A stretch of DNA of 64,000 nucleotides. Source: Variovorax sp. 54 (GTDB lineage: Bacteria; Pseudomonadota; Gammaproteobacteria; Burkholderiales; Burkholderiaceae_C). The translations under genes and the position numbers were made by a program. Positions within the stretch are counted from its first letter, which is position 1. Each line of letters opens with the position of its first letter. Under the pieces are notes generated by a model, which worked only from the letters and a program-made list of their open reading frames with translations, ran no database searches and was not told where the DNA came from. The DNA is taken from contig NZ_PEFF01000001.1 in NCBI RefSeq assembly GCF_002754375.1, forward strand, positions 4,729,501-4,793,500, given 5' to 3'. Shown here piece by piece: positions 36,137 to 46,057 of the stretch.

Positions 36137-37423
36137 ATGCGCGCTGCAATCTGGCTCCTCGCGCTGTTCGCCGTCGCTGCGGCGGTGGCGCTGTTCGCCG
36201 GCAACAACCAGGGCACGATCACCGTGTTCTGGCCGCCGTGGCGGGTCGACCTTTCGCTGAACCTCGTGCTCGTGATCCTGTTGCTGACCTTCGTGCTGCT
36301 GCACGTTGCGTTGCGCGCGCTCGCGGCACTGTTCTCGCTGCCCACGCAGGCGCGCCACTGGCGGCTGCAGCAGAAGGAACGCATGCTGCACTCCGCCTTG
36401 CTCGATGCGATGGTGCAGCTGATTGCCGGCCGCTTCTCGCGCGCACGCAAGGCCGCGCAGGCCGCGCTCACCCAAGAAAAGACACTGGCTGCGCTTGGCG
36501 CCGACCTGCCGCAAGCGCAGCAGGTGCGCGTGCTGTCGCATCTGCTGGCCGCCGAAGGCGCACAAGCCCTGCAAGACAAGGCGGCGCGCGATGCGCATCT
36601 GCAGCAGGCCCTGAACGAAAGCGCTGACCGCACCGTGCTCGCGAGCCCGGAAACCCGCGAAGGCGTGCAGCTGCGCGCCGCCCGCTGGGCGCTTGACGAC
36701 CGCGACCCCACGGCCGCGCTCGCGCGGCTCGAAGAACTGCCGCAGGGCGCGCAGCGTCGCACGCTGGCGCTGCGGCTGCGGCTCAAGGCCGCGCGCCAAG
36801 ACCGTCGCACGGTCGAAGCACTCGACACCGCGCGCCTGCTGGCCAAGCACCGCGCCTTCTCCGACGCGGCGGCGCAAAGCATCGTGCGCGGCCTCGCGAC
36901 CGAACTGTTGACCGGCGCACACGACCCGGCGCAGCTGCTGCGTGCGTGGTCCGAGCTGGATTCCGCCGAACGCCAGATGCCCGAGGTGGCCATCCACGCG
37001 GCCCAGCGCATGGTCGCGCTGCGCGGTGACCTGGCACTGGCACGCGGCTGGTTGCTGCCGGCCTGGGAACGCATGGTGGCGAACCCGCGCGGCCTCGGCG
37101 ATGCGCTGCGCGTGAAGCTCACGCGCGCGCTCGAAGCAGGGCTCGACTCGGTCGACGCCGACTGGCTCGCACGCATCGAGAGTGCGCAGCGCAACAACCC
37201 ACGCGACCCGAACCTGCAGTACCTCGCCGGCATGGCCTGCATGAAGCGCCAGCTGTGGGGCAAGGCCCAGCAGCTGCTCACGCAAGCCGGGCTCGGCTTG
37301 CAGGACCCCGACCTCTACCGGCGCGCGTGGCTCGCGCTGGCCCAACTGGCCGAGGCGCGCGAAGACCACGCGCAAGCCGCCGACGCGTGGAAGCGCGCGG
37401 CGCAGATCGACAACACCCCCTGA
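36137..37423 (+). CDS. hemY: HemY family TPR protein
   Basis: 428 residues. Two N-terminal membrane segments (about 2-24 and 38-62), with NNQGTITVFWPPWRVDLSLNL between them, then the HemY_N region and TPR-like helices to the end (LQYLAGMACMKRQLWGKAQQLL, RRAWLALAQLAEAREDHAQAADAWKRAA). This is the proteobacterial HemY that follows hemX, not the protoporphyrinogen oxidase of Gram-positives. Thought to act in late heme biosynthesis at the membrane. Convergent with the DHA2 transporter, 31 bp between stops, no clear terminator. Confidence 0.92.
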   Translation: MRAAIWLLALFAVAAAVALFAGNNQGTITVFWPPWRVDLSLNLVLVILLLTFVLLHVALRALAALFSLPTQARHWRLQQKERMLHSALLDAMVQLIAGRFSRARKAAQAALTQEKTLAALGADLPQAQQVRVLSHLLAAEGAQALQDKAARDAHLQQALNESADRTVLASPETREGVQLRAARWALDDRDPTAALARLEELPQGAQRRTLALRLRLKAARQDRRTVEALDTARLLAKHRAFSDAAAQSIVRGLATELLTGAHDPAQLLRAWSELDSAERQMPEVAIHAAQRMVALRGDLALARGWLLPAWERMVANPRGLGDALRVKLTRALEAGLDSVDADWLARIESAQRNNPRDPNLQYLAGMACMKRQLWGKAQQLLTQAGLGLQDPDLYRRAWLALAQLAEAREDHAQAADAWKRAAQIDNTP

Positions 37424-37454
37424 TCGTTTTCTGGGTCCGTCGTGCGCCCTGGCC

Positions 37455-39023
37455 TCAGGAGCACGCGGATTCCTTGGCGGCCGCCAGGCCCGTTGTTCGC
37501 ACCGATGGCTTGCCGTTGCCGAAGATCAACAGGCTGAGGCCGGCCAGCACCCACACCCCGATGCCGCCGTAGAGCATCACCCACCCGAAGCTCTGCACCA
37601 GCGCCGCATGCACGACGGCGCCCGACGGGTCGGCCTGCGACAGCACCGGAAAGGTCTCGGGCAGCGACGCGAAGCTGCCCGCCGCGACCTTCTCCGCCAG
37701 CGCGCGCAGCTGCTCTGCATCGAGCGATGCCGACAGGGCGCTTTTCAGGTGTGCATGAATGCCTTCGAGCAGCAGGAACCCCATCAGCGCGATGTTGATG
37801 GCCAGCGTGATCAGCCGCGCGCTCATGTCCATGCCCGAGGCCATGCCCGCGCGTGCGCTCGACACCGAGCCCGTGGTGGTGTTGGTCACGGGCGTGTTCG
37901 TCAGGCCCAGCCCGATGCCGGCCAGCAGGCAGCCGGGCAACAGCGTGAGCCAGCTCGCGTGCGCCACGCCGCTGCCCCAACGCATCGCGATGAAGCCGAG
38001 TCCGATCACGAACAGCCCCGCCGGGATGACCACGCCGGGCCGGTAGCGCATCGACAGGCGCTCGGCCAGCGGCGGCAGCACGAGCGTGGGCAGCGTGTAG
38101 GCCAGCAGCGCCGAGCCGGCCGTGACGGCGTCGTAGCCCAGGCCGCTCTGGAAGTAGATCGGCAGGTAGATCATGAACGGCCAGAAACTGAAGTTCATGC
38201 CGATGGAGCCGACGATCGAGCCCGAGAAATTGCGGATGCGGAAGACCGAAAAGTCGAACATCGGGTGCGGGTTGATCGTCTCGACCCACAGGAAGACGGC
38301 GAAGCTGGCCAGCGTCGCCACGAGGATGCCGATGGCCGCGGGGCTCGCGAAGCCGAGGCCCGGCCCCTGCGTGATGTAGTAGGTGAGGCCGAACACCGCC
38401 AGCGACAGCGTGACGATGCCCGGCAGATCGAGCCGTTTCGCGTCGGGGTCACTCGACTCTTCCACGCTGCCCCACACGAGCGCCAGCGCCACCACGGCCA
38501 GCGGCACGTGGACCAGGAACACCCATTGCCAGCTCGACAGCGCCACGATCGCGCCGCCGACGATCGGCCCGAAGCCCAGCCCCATGCCGAACACCACGCC
38601 CCAGATGGCGAAGGCCTTGCTGCGCTCCTTGCCTTCCTGGAACTGGTGCGACAGCACCGCGAGCTGGCAGATCAGCATCGCGCCGCCGGCCAGGCCCTGC
38701 AGGAAGCGACTGACGATCAGCACCCATGCGTTGCCTGCGATGCCGCACGCCAGCGAGGTGAGGCCGAACAGCACCACGCCGACGATCAGCACGCGCTTGC
38801 GGCCGTAGCGGTCGGCCACGGTGCCGGCCGCCATCAACACCGTGGTGCAAGCGAGGGTGTAGGCGTTCATGATCCACTGCATGTCGCTGAAGTCGCCGTG
38901 CAGTGATTTTTCGAGCGTGGGAAGAATGACCGGCACGCTGGAGATTTCCAGGCCGAACATCAAGGCAATGAGGCAGACCGCGGACAGGGCGATCCGGTTC
39001 TTGCCGGCGGGAGAGAGAGGCAT
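37455..39023 (-). CDS. MFS drug exporter, DHA2 (EmrB/QacA-like, 14-segment) family
   Basis: 522 residues from the ATG at 39023 (MPLSPAGKNRIALSAVCLIALMFGLE); an ATG at 39074 adds 17 hydrophilic residues and would put the start inside the regulatory dyad region. Fourteen hydrophobic segments; DHA2 motifs: MQWIMNAYTLACTTVLMAAGTVADRYGRKRVL and GGAIVALSSWQWVFLVHVPLAVVAL. Divergent from a LysR gene, which very likely regulates it. Typical substrates are hydrophobic drugs or antibiotics, not predictable here. Confidence 0.91.
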   Translation of the reverse strand: MPLSPAGKNRIALSAVCLIALMFGLEISSVPVILPTLEKSLHGDFSDMQWIMNAYTLACTTVLMAAGTVADRYGRKRVLIVGVVLFGLTSLACGIAGNAWVLIVSRFLQGLAGGAMLICQLAVLSHQFQEGKERSKAFAIWGVVFGMGLGFGPIVGGAIVALSSWQWVFLVHVPLAVVALALVWGSVEESSDPDAKRLDLPGIVTLSLAVFGLTYYITQGPGLGFASPAAIGILVATLASFAVFLWVETINPHPMFDFSVFRIRNFSGSIVGSIGMNFSFWPFMIYLPIYFQSGLGYDAVTAGSALLAYTLPTLVLPPLAERLSMRYRPGVVIPAGLFVIGLGFIAMRWGSGVAHASWLTLLPGCLLAGIGLGLTNTPVTNTTTGSVSSARAGMASGMDMSARLITLAINIALMGFLLLEGIHAHLKSALSASLDAEQLRALAEKVAAGSFASLPETFPVLSQADPSGAVVHAALVQSFGWVMLYGGIGVWVLAGLSLLIFGNGKPSVRTTGLAAAKESACS

Positions 39024-39077
39024 CAAACGGCTTTCCAGAAGAGGTTCATGCGATTCTGTTGAAACCCTCTTCATGAT

Positions 39078-39111
39078 GGAAATGATTTGATTTCCTAGAA
39101 TTCATTAGGAA
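39078..39111. promoter_or_regulatory. Overlapping dyads between the DHA2 exporter and LysR genes
   Basis: GGAAAT-6-ATTTCC (39078-39095) overlaps TTCCTA-8-TAGGAA (39092-39111). The second holds a T-N-A dyad of LysR-box type. They lie in an AT-rich patch 22 bp upstream of the LysR ATG. A site for the LysR protein is inferred from position and symmetry. Confidence 0.5.
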
Positions 39112-39133
39112 CCATCATTTATCCAGGATCGCC

Positions 39134-40012
39134 ATGGACTTCGACCCCACGCTGTTGCGCGCCTTCGTGGCCGTCAAGGAAACCGGCGGCTTCACGCGCG
39201 CCGCCGAGCGCCTGCACCTGACCCAGTCGGCCATCAGCCACCAGATCCGCAAGCTCGAGGCGCAGGTGGGCCGGCCGCTGCTGCACCGCACGACGCGCCG
39301 CCTCACGGTGACCGAAGACGGGGAAGACTTCCTGCGCTACGCGCAGCAGATTCTCGACACGCTCGACGCCATGACGCGGCGCTTCCAGCCCTCGCCGATC
39401 TCGGGCGTGGTGCGCTTCGGCGTGCCGGACAACTTCATGGGCGACCGCCTACCGCCGCTGCTCTCGCAGTTCGCGCGCGGGTTTCCGGCGGTGCGCATGG
39501 AGGTCTGCGTGAGCATGCACATCGACCTGCGCGCCGCCATCCGCGCCGGCGAGCTTGACCTTGCGGTCGTGATGTCGCCGCCCGAGGTGGTGGAGGGCAC
39601 GTGCCTGCGGCGCACCCAGCTCGTGTGGGCCGCGGCCGAAACCTTCGAAGCGCCGAAGGGCGCGTCGCTGCCGCTGGCGTTTTTTCCGAAGCCTTGCGTC
39701 AATCGGCAGGTGGCCGGCTCGGCGCTCGACCTGGCGTCGCTCGACTGGCACGTGGTCTTCACCTCGGCCAGCCCGCAGGGCATTCGCGCGGCGGTGCTGG
39801 CGGGGCTCGCAGTAACGGTGCTCACGCGCGAAGAGGTGGAGCCGGGCATGAAGATCGTCGACGGCCGCTACGGCCTGCCGTCGCTGCCGAGCGTGAACTT
39901 CTCGCTGATCTGGAGCGAGAACGGGAAGACGCCGTGCGCCTGTCGGTTCGGGCAGCTGATCCTGGAGATGCCGGACCTGCCCGGTGTCGAGGCACTACCG
40001 CAGCAGGCCTGA
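39134..40012 (+). CDS. LysR-family transcriptional regulator
   Basis: 292 residues. HTH: LLRAFVAVKETGGFTRAAERLHLTQSAISHQIRKLEAQ. The effector domain begins near 90 (ISGVVRFGVPDNFMGDRLPPLL). The ATG follows AGGA. Divergent from the DHA2 exporter. The C-terminal half has VFTSASPQGIRAAVLAGLAVTVLTREEV, the usual ligand-pocket region of this family. Ends at a bidirectional terminator. Confidence 0.93.
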   Translation: MDFDPTLLRAFVAVKETGGFTRAAERLHLTQSAISHQIRKLEAQVGRPLLHRTTRRLTVTEDGEDFLRYAQQILDTLDAMTRRFQPSPISGVVRFGVPDNFMGDRLPPLLSQFARGFPAVRMEVCVSMHIDLRAAIRAGELDLAVVMSPPEVVEGTCLRRTQLVWAAAETFEAPKGASLPLAFFPKPCVNRQVAGSALDLASLDWHVVFTSASPQGIRAAVLAGLAVTVLTREEVEPGMKIVDGRYGLPSLPSVNFSLIWSENGKTPCACRFGQLILEMPDLPGVEALPQQA

Positions 40013-40024
40013 ACTTTGAAGCAA

Positions 40025-40054
40025 AAAAAACGGCGCCACGAAGGCGCCGTTTTT
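40025..40054. terminator. Bidirectional terminator between the LysR gene and rne
   Basis: Stem CGGCGCC/GGCGCCG (40031-40037 with 40043-40049), loop ACGAA, flanked by eight A on the left (40023-40030) and five T on the right (40050-40054), so it can stop transcription from both sides. Confidence 0.92.
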
Positions 40055-40073
40055 ACTTGCGAGGAAGCAGGGC

Positions 40074-43000
40074 TCAGAGCGAGCGCTGCTGTTCCTGCGG
40101 CTGCTGTTGCTGTTCGAACGGCAGCGCCATCGAACCGAGGTCGCGGCGGGTTTCGACCAGCACCAGCGGACCTTCGTCGAGCACGATCACGGGCGGGCGC
40201 TCACGCGGCACGTGGACCGGCTTCGGCTCGGCGGCTATCGCGGCGCGCGCTTGCGCGATGCGGTCGGCATCCGAGTTGACCCACTGCAGGCCCGAGCTCT
40301 CGGCGATCTGCGCGAGTTCGTTCAGCGGCAGCTCGAAGGCCTGCACCTTGGGCAGTGCGCGGCCGTTGCCGGCGGGCGCTGCGGCTGCGGCGGGCTTGGC
40401 TGCCGTTTCCACCACGATGGGCGCTGCGGCGACAGGTGCCGGTGCGGGTGCAGCGGGGCGCTCGAAGCGCGGTTGCTCTTGCACCTGCGGTGCGGGTTCG
40501 CGCACTTCGACAGCGGTGGCCACCACAGCCACGGCAGCGACTTCCGCCACCAGCGGCAGTTGCTGCTGAGGCTGGCGCTCGGCCTGGCCTTCGGCAGCAG
40601 CCACGGCGCCTTCGGCGACCGGTGCGGCTTCTGCGGCATTGGCTTCGTTGCCACCGTTGCCGGCGTCGTCACGCGGACCGCGTTCGCGGCGGTCACGGCC
40701 GTAACGGTCACGCGAACGGCCGCGGCGCTCTTCGCCGTCGCGGCGCGGGGCTTGCTGCTCGTTGCCTTCGTTGTTGTTGCCTTGCTCGGCGTCGCCGGCG
40801 GCAGCCGATTCGACCACGCGTGCGTCGCCTTCGTTGGCTGCAGGTGCGTCGTTGCGGCGCTCGCGGCGGCCGTCGTTGCGCTCACCGCGCTCACCGCGCG
40901 GGCCGCGCGACTCGTCGCCACGGCCGTTGCGGGGTTGGCGCTCGCCGTCGCCGGCGGGTGCTGCCTCGTCGTCGCGCGGCTGTTGCTGCTGCGCGTCGCC
41001 GCTGCGTTCACCGCGGTCGTTGCGGTCGCCGCCACGTTCACCACGCTCGCCGCGCTCGCCACGTTCACGGCGCTCGCCGCGGGCGCGCGGTGCGCGTTCC
41101 GCTGCGGCATTGCCGTTCTCGTCGCCGCCGGGTGCCGGCTGCTGTTGCTGCGCGTCGAGGTTCAGGTTGCCGTCGAGCAGGGCTTCGGCCGGCGCGTTGC
41201 GGCCTTCGCCACCTTCGCGGCGCTCGCCGCGACCGCCACGGCGCTGTTCGCCGTCACGCGGGGCGCGTGCTTCACGTGCCTCGCGCGGTTCGCGTTGCTC
41301 GCGTGCCGGGTTGGTGCTGTCGTTGCGTTGCTCGGTGTTGCGAGCCTCGCCGCGGCGTTCGCCACCGCCGCCTTCACGGCGCTCACCGCCGCGTCCGCCA
41401 CGGCGCTCGCCGTCGCGACCGCCCGAACGGCCGCCGCCTTCGCCACGGCCTTCGCCGCCGCGTCCGCCGCGGCGCTGTTCGCCGTCGGCGCCGCGCGCGC
41501 CGCGCGCTTCGCCGTCACGGCCTGCACCACGGCCACCATCGCGGCGGGGCTTCGGTGCTTCGACCGGAATGGCGCTGGGCGCCGGAGCCGGTGCGGGCGC
41601 CGGCGAGCCGCCGCCGAAGAAGCTCTTGATCCAGGCCATGAAGCCGGTCTGTGCCGGGGCCGGTGCGGCCACCACGGGCGGGGCCACCGGTGCCGGGGCG
41701 GGCGCAGCTGCGCGCACCGCTTCGGGCTTGGGCGGCACCACCGGCGCGGGTGCGTCGGGCAGCACGCCCTTGATGACCGGCGTCTGCTTGTTGGTGGGTT
41801 CTTGCGAACGGCGCGTGACCGAGGTCGGGTCTTCGATCTCGTCGGCCATCTTGTAGCTGGCTTCGATGTGATCGAGACGCGGATCGTCGTGCTTCAGGCG
41901 CTCGAGCTTGTAGTTCGGCGTTTCGAGCGTCTTGTTGGGCACCATCAGCACGGTGACGCGCTGCTTGAGCTCGATCTTGGCGATTTCAGGGCGCTTTTCG
42001 TTCAGCAGGAACGAAGCGACTTCCACGGGCACCTGCACATGCACGGCGGCCGTGTTGTCCTTCATGGACTCTTCCTGAATGATGCGCAGGATTTGGAGCG
42101 CGCTCGATTCGGTGTCGCGGATGTGGCCCGAGCCGCCGCAACGGGGGCAGGGGATCGACGAACCTTCGGACAGCGCCGGCTTCAGGCGCTGGCGGCTCAT
42201 TTCCATCAGGCCGAACTTGCTGATCGAACCGAACTGCACGCGGGCGCGGTCTTGGCGCAGCGCGTCGCGCAGGCGGCTTTCGACTTCGCGGCGGTTCTTC
42301 GACTCGTCCATGTCGATGAAGTCGATGACGATCAGGCCGCCCAGGTCGCGCAGGCGCATCTGGCGGGCCACTTCGTCGGCGGCTTCGAGGTTGGTGCGGG
42401 TGGCGGTTTCTTCGATGTCGCCGCCCTTGATGGCGCGGGCCGAGTTCACGTCGACCGAGACCAGTGCTTCGGTGTGGTCGATGACGATGGCGCCGCCCGA
42501 AGGCAGCTGCACGGTGCGGGCGTAGGCCGATTCGATCTGGTGCTCGATCTGGAAGCGGCTGAACAGCGCCGCGTCGTCGCGATAGCGCTTCACGCGGGCG
42601 GCATGCTCGGGCATGACGTGCGCCATGAACTGCTGCGCCTGGTCGTAGATGTCGTCGGTGTCGATCAGGATGTCGCCGATGTCGTGATTGAAGTAATCAC
42701 GGATGGCGCGGATCACGAGCGACGATTCCTGGTAAATCAGGAAGGCGCCCTTGCCGCCCTTGCCCGCGCCGTCGATGGCGGTCCAGAGCTTGAGCAGGTA
42801 GTTCAGGTCCCACTGGAGTTCGGGCGCCGAGCGGCCGATGCCGGCGGTGCGCGCGATGATGCTCATGCCCTTCGGGTACTCGAGCTGGTCCATCGCCTCC
42901 TTGAGCTCGGCGCGGTCGTCACCCTCGATGCGGCGCGACACGCCACCGCCACGGGGGTTGTTCGGCATCAGCACGACATAGCGGCCGGCCAGCGAGATGA

Positions 43001-43352
43001 AGGTGGTGAGGGCGGCGCCCTTGTTGCCGCGTTCTTCCTTTTCGACCTGGACGGTGAGTTCCTGGCCTTCACGGATCACGTCCTGGATGCGGGCCTGGCT
43101 GGCCGACACGCCTTCGGCGAAATACTGCTTGGAGATTTCCTTGAACGGCAGGAAGCCGTGGCGGTCTTCGCCGTAGTCGACGAAACAGGCTTCGAGCGAA
43201 GGCTCGACGCGGGTCACGACCGCTTTGTAGATGTTGCCCTTGCGCTGTTCACGCCCTTCGATCTCGATTTCGTAGTCGAGGAGCTTTTGCCCGTCGACGA
43301 TGGCCAGGCGCCGTTCTTCCGGCTGCGTGGCATTGATCAGCATCCGCTTCAT
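40074..43352 (-). CDS. rne: Ribonuclease E
   Basis: 1092 residues. Endonuclease for mRNA decay and rRNA/tRNA maturation. Catalytic half (about 1-500): S1 domain near 35-120 ([22 protein letters not shown]), 5' sensor region ([10 protein letters not shown]), DNase I-like catalytic part with the two metal-binding Asp (SVDVNSA and VIDFIDMD), and the zinc-link CPRCGGSG. The second half is low complexity: Pro/Ala-rich, then a long Arg/Gly/Glu-rich tract, and a C-terminal conserved segment ([27 protein letters not shown] in parts). The tail should bind RNA, membrane or degradosome partners. The long upstream leader is the usual place for rne autoregulation. Confidence 0.96.
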   Translation of the reverse strand: MKRMLINATQPEERRLAIVDGQKLLDYEIEIEGREQRKGNIYKAVVTRVEPSLEACFVDYGEDRHGFLPFKEISKQYFAEGVSASQARIQDVIREGQELTVQVEKEERGNKGAALTTFISLAGRYVVLMPNNPRGGGVSRRIEGDDRAELKEAMDQLEYPKGMSIIARTAGIGRSAPELQWDLNYLLKLWTAIDGAGKGGKGAFLIYQESSLVIRAIRDYFNHDIGDILIDTDDIYDQAQQFMAHVMPEHAARVKRYRDDAALFSRFQIEHQIESAYARTVQLPSGGAIVIDHTEALVSVDVNSARAIKGGDIEETATRTNLEAADEVARQMRLRDLGGLIVIDFIDMDESKNRREVESRLRDALRQDRARVQFGSISKFGLMEMSRQRLKPALSEGSSIPCPRCGGSGHIRDTESSALQILRIIQEESMKDNTAAVHVQVPVEVASFLLNEKRPEIAKIELKQRVTVLMVPNKTLETPNYKLERLKHDDPRLDHIEASYKMADEIEDPTSVTRRSQEPTNKQTPVIKGVLPDAPAPVVPPKPEAVRAAAPAPAPVAPPVVAAPAPAQTGFMAWIKSFFGGGSPAPAPAPAPSAIPVEAPKPRRDGGRGAGRDGEARGARGADGEQRRGGRGGEGRGEGGGRSGGRDGERRGGRGGERREGGGGERRGEARNTEQRNDSTNPAREQREPREAREARAPRDGEQRRGGRGERREGGEGRNAPAEALLDGNLNLDAQQQQPAPGGDENGNAAAERAPRARGERRERGERGERGERGGDRNDRGERSGDAQQQQPRDDEAAPAGDGERQPRNGRGDESRGPRGERGERNDGRRERRNDAPAANEGDARVVESAAAGDAEQGNNNEGNEQQAPRRDGEERRGRSRDRYGRDRRERGPRDDAGNGGNEANAAEAAPVAEGAVAAAEGQAERQPQQQLPLVAEVAAVAVVATAVEVREPAPQVQEQPRFERPAAPAPAPVAAAPIVVETAAKPAAAAAPAGNGRALPKVQAFELPLNELAQIAESSGLQWVNSDADRIAQARAAIAAEPKPVHVPRERPPVIVLDEGPLVLVETRRDLGSMALPFEQQQQPQEQQRSL

Positions 43353-43900
43353 GATGCGTTGTCCTTATATGTATCGTTCTACCGGCTCATGACGAGCCAA
43401 CGATGCACGGACGACGCCCGCGAAACCAGGGAATTGCCGCTTGGCCCCGGATGCTGTGACTGCCGCGCCAGGCGCGAACAGGCCTCTCGAGCGTCAGCTC
43501 AAGAAGACAGCCGGGGTGGGGGCGCGTGGATGGGCGCGAGCCAGATTCGGTGTTGGGTGGCTGTCTTATTGACAGCCGGTTGCGCAAGGGTGGCGCGCAC
43601 TGCGGGCAATTCAATGCCTGAGGCGACTGGTCGAAACCAGGTCGACCAGCGCAGGCATATTTGAATCAGCAGCATCAACACAACAAGGGACTCGCTTCGA
43701 TCCGCCTGCAGCTTGGAAGCTGCAGGCTGGGTATTCCGTATCGGTGTTTCGTGGGTGTCGGCTTGACTTGGGTGCCTGGCCTGCCACTTTGCGCGATTGC
43801 GCGGGGTTTGCGGGCTGGACGCCAAAGCGGCATCGACCTCACAGCATGGTCGTCAGTGCTCTAAACTTCTGTCTAATCAAGCACTTACACGACCGCGCTG
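43353..43900. promoter_or_regulatory. rne-rluC divergent region with three hairpins; candidate rne 5' leader
   Basis: 548 bp without a gene. Dyads: GGCTGTC-5-GACAGCC (43559-43577), CTGGTCGA-7-TCGACCAG (43627-43649) and GCCTGCAGCTT-2-AAGCTGCAGGC (43706-43729). On the minus strand TATAAT lies at 43915-43910, just inside rluC, which would give rne a leader of about 550 nt; no good -35 is seen. In E. coli RNase E controls its own mRNA through hairpins in a 361-nt leader; a similar role is inferred here. A TCTAAT at about 43872 could serve rluC. Confidence 0.5.
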
Positions 43901-45001
43901 GTGAAAAACATTATAGGTGCGAAGAAAAGCCCCACGGGGGCTCCAAATCCCGCGGATCGACCCGCGGGCGCCGACACCGGCACGCCGCACGCGGCCATCC
44001 ACTTCCTGACCGTCGACGCCGAATCGGCAGGGCAGCGTCTCGACAATTTCCTGTTTCGCCATCTGAAAGGCGTGCCGAAGACGCACGTCTACCGGATCAT
44101 CCGGTCGGGCGAGGTGCGCATCAACAAGGGCCGTGTCCAGGCCGACACCCGAATCGAGGACGGCGACCAGGTCCGGATTCCGCCGGTGCGGATTTCGCCG
44201 CGCGCCGAAGAGGGCGCCACGCCACCCGCGCCGGCGCGGGAGTTTCCGGTGCTGCTCGAAGACGAGGCCGTGCTGGCCATCGACAAGCCGGCCGGTGTCG
44301 CGGTGCACGGCGGCAGCGGCGTGAGCTTCGGCGTGATCGAGCAATTGCGCACGGCGCGTCCGGGCGCCAAGTTCCTCGAACTGGTGCATCGGCTCGACCG
44401 CGAAACCTCCGGCATCCTGCTGGTCGCCAAGAAGCGCAGCGCGCTGGTGGCATTGCAGGACCAGTTCCGCGAGCGTGAAACCGGCAAGACCTACCTGGCG
44501 CTGGTCGAGGGCGACTGGCCCTCTAACAAGAAGGTGCTCGACGCGCCGCTCGCCAAGTACCTGCTGCCCGACGGCTCGGGCGCTGGTGCCGGCGAGCGCC
44601 GCGTGCGCGTGGTCGCCAAGGACCACCCCGACGCGATGCGCGCCGTCACGCTGGTGCGCGTGCTCGCGCGGCTCACGCTGCCGGGCGACGCGACGCCACT
44701 GTCCTTGCTGGCGGTGACCATCAAGACGGGGCGCACCCACCAGATCCGCGTGCACCTGGCCTCGGCCGGGCATCCGATTGCCGGCGATGACAAGTACGGC
44801 GAGTCCGATCGGCAGCGCGCCTTGCACAAACTCGGCCTCAAGCGCATGTTCCTGCATGCGTGGCGGCTGCAATTCAACCACCCGGCCAGCGGCGAGCGCA
44901 TCGCGCTGCAGGCCGGACTGCCGCCCGAGCTGCACACGCTGATGTCGCGTGCGGCGCTCGAGGCGATGGCGCAACACCCCACCCCCACGGCCCATGACTG
45001 A
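43901..45001 (+). CDS. rluC: Ribosomal large subunit pseudouridine synthase C
   Basis: 366 residues from a GTG. S4 RNA-binding domain about 45-105 (QRLDNFLFRHLKGVPKTHVYRIIRSG in the first half), then the RluA-type catalytic domain with D166 in HRLDRETSGILLVAKKRSAL and the motif GRTHQIRVHLASAGHPIAGDDKYG. In E. coli RluC modifies 23S rRNA positions 955, 2504 and 2580. The first 35 residues are a low-complexity extension. It is divergent from rne, as is common. Its stop overlaps the next start by 8 bp (ATGACTGA). Confidence 0.94.
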   Translation: MKNIIGAKKSPTGAPNPADRPAGADTGTPHAAIHFLTVDAESAGQRLDNFLFRHLKGVPKTHVYRIIRSGEVRINKGRVQADTRIEDGDQVRIPPVRISPRAEEGATPPAPAREFPVLLEDEAVLAIDKPAGVAVHGGSGVSFGVIEQLRTARPGAKFLELVHRLDRETSGILLVAKKRSALVALQDQFRERETGKTYLALVEGDWPSNKKVLDAPLAKYLLPDGSGAGAGERRVRVVAKDHPDAMRAVTLVRVLARLTLPGDATPLSLLAVTIKTGRTHQIRVHLASAGHPIAGDDKYGESDRQRALHKLGLKRMFLHAWRLQFNHPASGERIALQAGLPPELHTLMSRAALEAMAQHPTPTAHD

Positions 45002-45677
45002 TTCTTCCGCCCGCCCTGCACGTTCCCCTCGTTTCGACCTGATCGCCTTCGACTGGGACGGCACGCTCTATGACTCCACCCGCCTGATCGTGCGCTGCAT
45101 CCAGGCGGCCGTGGTCGATGTCGGCGGCGCCAAGCCCAGCGAGGACGATGCCGCCTGGGTGATCGGCCTGGGTCTGGCCGAGGCGCTCGCGCGCGCGGCG
45201 CCCGACGTGCCGAAGGAAAAGTACCCCGAGCTCGGCGCCCGCTATCGTTACCACTTCCTGCAGCACCAGGACGATCTCGTGCTGTTCGACGGCGTGCTGC
45301 CGATGCTCGATGCGCTGCGCGCGCGCGGCCACAAGCTGGCCGTGGCCACGGGCAAGTCACGCCGCGGCCTCAACGAAGCCTTGAAGACGGTGGCGCTGCG
45401 CGACCGCTTCGACGCCTCGCGCACCGCCGACGAAACCTTCGGCAAGCCGCATCCGCGCATGCTGCTCGAACTCATGGAAGAACTCGACGTGCCGGCCGAG
45501 CGCACGCTGATGATCGGCGACACCACGCACGACCTGCAGCTGGCGCAGAACGCCGGCTGCGCCAGCGTGGGCGTGGGCTTCGGCGCGCACGCGTCGTCGA
45601 CCTTCGACGAATTCAAGCCGCTGTACGTGGCGCAGTCGATCGCCGAGCTGCAGGCCTGGCTGCTCGACAACGCCTGA
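44994..45677 (+). CDS. HAD-superfamily phosphatase (phosphoglycolate phosphatase-like)
   Basis: 227 residues from the ATG inside the end of rluC. HAD motifs: I FDWDGTLYDS (nucleophile and acid/base Asp), II ATGKS, III Lys in GKPHP, IV IGDTTHDLQLA. The alpha-helical cap is about 25-90. Small-molecule phosphatase; Gph-like by similarity but substrate unproven. Same unit as rluC, the Rieske gene and the S49 peptidase gene. Confidence 0.92.
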   Translation: MTDSSARPARSPRFDLIAFDWDGTLYDSTRLIVRCIQAAVVDVGGAKPSEDDAAWVIGLGLAEALARAAPDVPKEKYPELGARYRYHFLQHQDDLVLFDGVLPMLDALRARGHKLAVATGKSRRGLNEALKTVALRDRFDASRTADETFGKPHPRMLLELMEELDVPAERTLMIGDTTHDLQLAQNAGCASVGVGFGAHASSTFDEFKPLYVAQSIAELQAWLLDNA

Positions 45678-45687
45678 GGGGGCGCGC

Positions 45688-46056
45688 ATGAGTGATCAGC
45701 GCATCCCGTTGTGCAATGCCTCGGACCTGGTCGAGGGCGGCAACGCCGTGCCCTTCGACGTGGTTCATGGCGGCGAAACCTGCCGCGCCTTCGCGGTGCG
45801 CTTCGAAGGCCTGCCGCATGCGTACCTCAACCGCTGCAGCCATGTGGCGATGGAGATGGACTTCCAGCCCGACCGCTTCTTCGACGACTCCGGCCAGTGG
45901 CTGCTGTGCGCCACCCACGGCGCCGTCTACGCGCCCGACACCGGCGAATGCGCGGGTGGGCCGTGCCGCGGCGGGCTCGTCAAGATCGCGCTGAGCGAAG
46001 AAGACGGCGTGGTGCACTGGCATACTGACTGGAACCTCCAACCTCTTTCCTTCTGA
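45688..46056 (+). CDS. Rieske [2Fe-2S] ferredoxin-like protein
   Basis: 122 residues. The two cluster-binding motifs are CSH (NRCSHVAMEMDF) and CATH (LLCATHGAVYAPDTG), the C-x-H and C-x2-H pattern; spacing and the GxCxGGPC-like loop (ECAGGPCRGGLVKI) match stand-alone Rieske proteins. Electron carrier with no dedicated oxygenase nearby. The same four-gene order with HAD and S49 genes is seen in other Burkholderiales (recollection). Confidence 0.92.
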   Translation: MSDQRIPLCNASDLVEGGNAVPFDVVHGGETCRAFAVRFEGLPHAYLNRCSHVAMEMDFQPDRFFDDSGQWLLCATHGAVYAPDTGECAGGPCRGGLVKIALSEEDGVVHWHTDWNLQPLSF

Positions 46057-46057
46057 C

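Noticed and set aside
40107..43664. 1185-codon + strand frame antisense to rne
   Set aside because: Composition is Ala/Val/Leu/Arg repetition mirroring the rne codons, with no recognisable domain; RNase E on the other strand is certain.
43706..43729. Perfect 11-bp-arm hairpin near rne as a transcription terminator
   Set aside because: No T-run on either side and a position upstream of both divergent genes; a leader structure is more likely.
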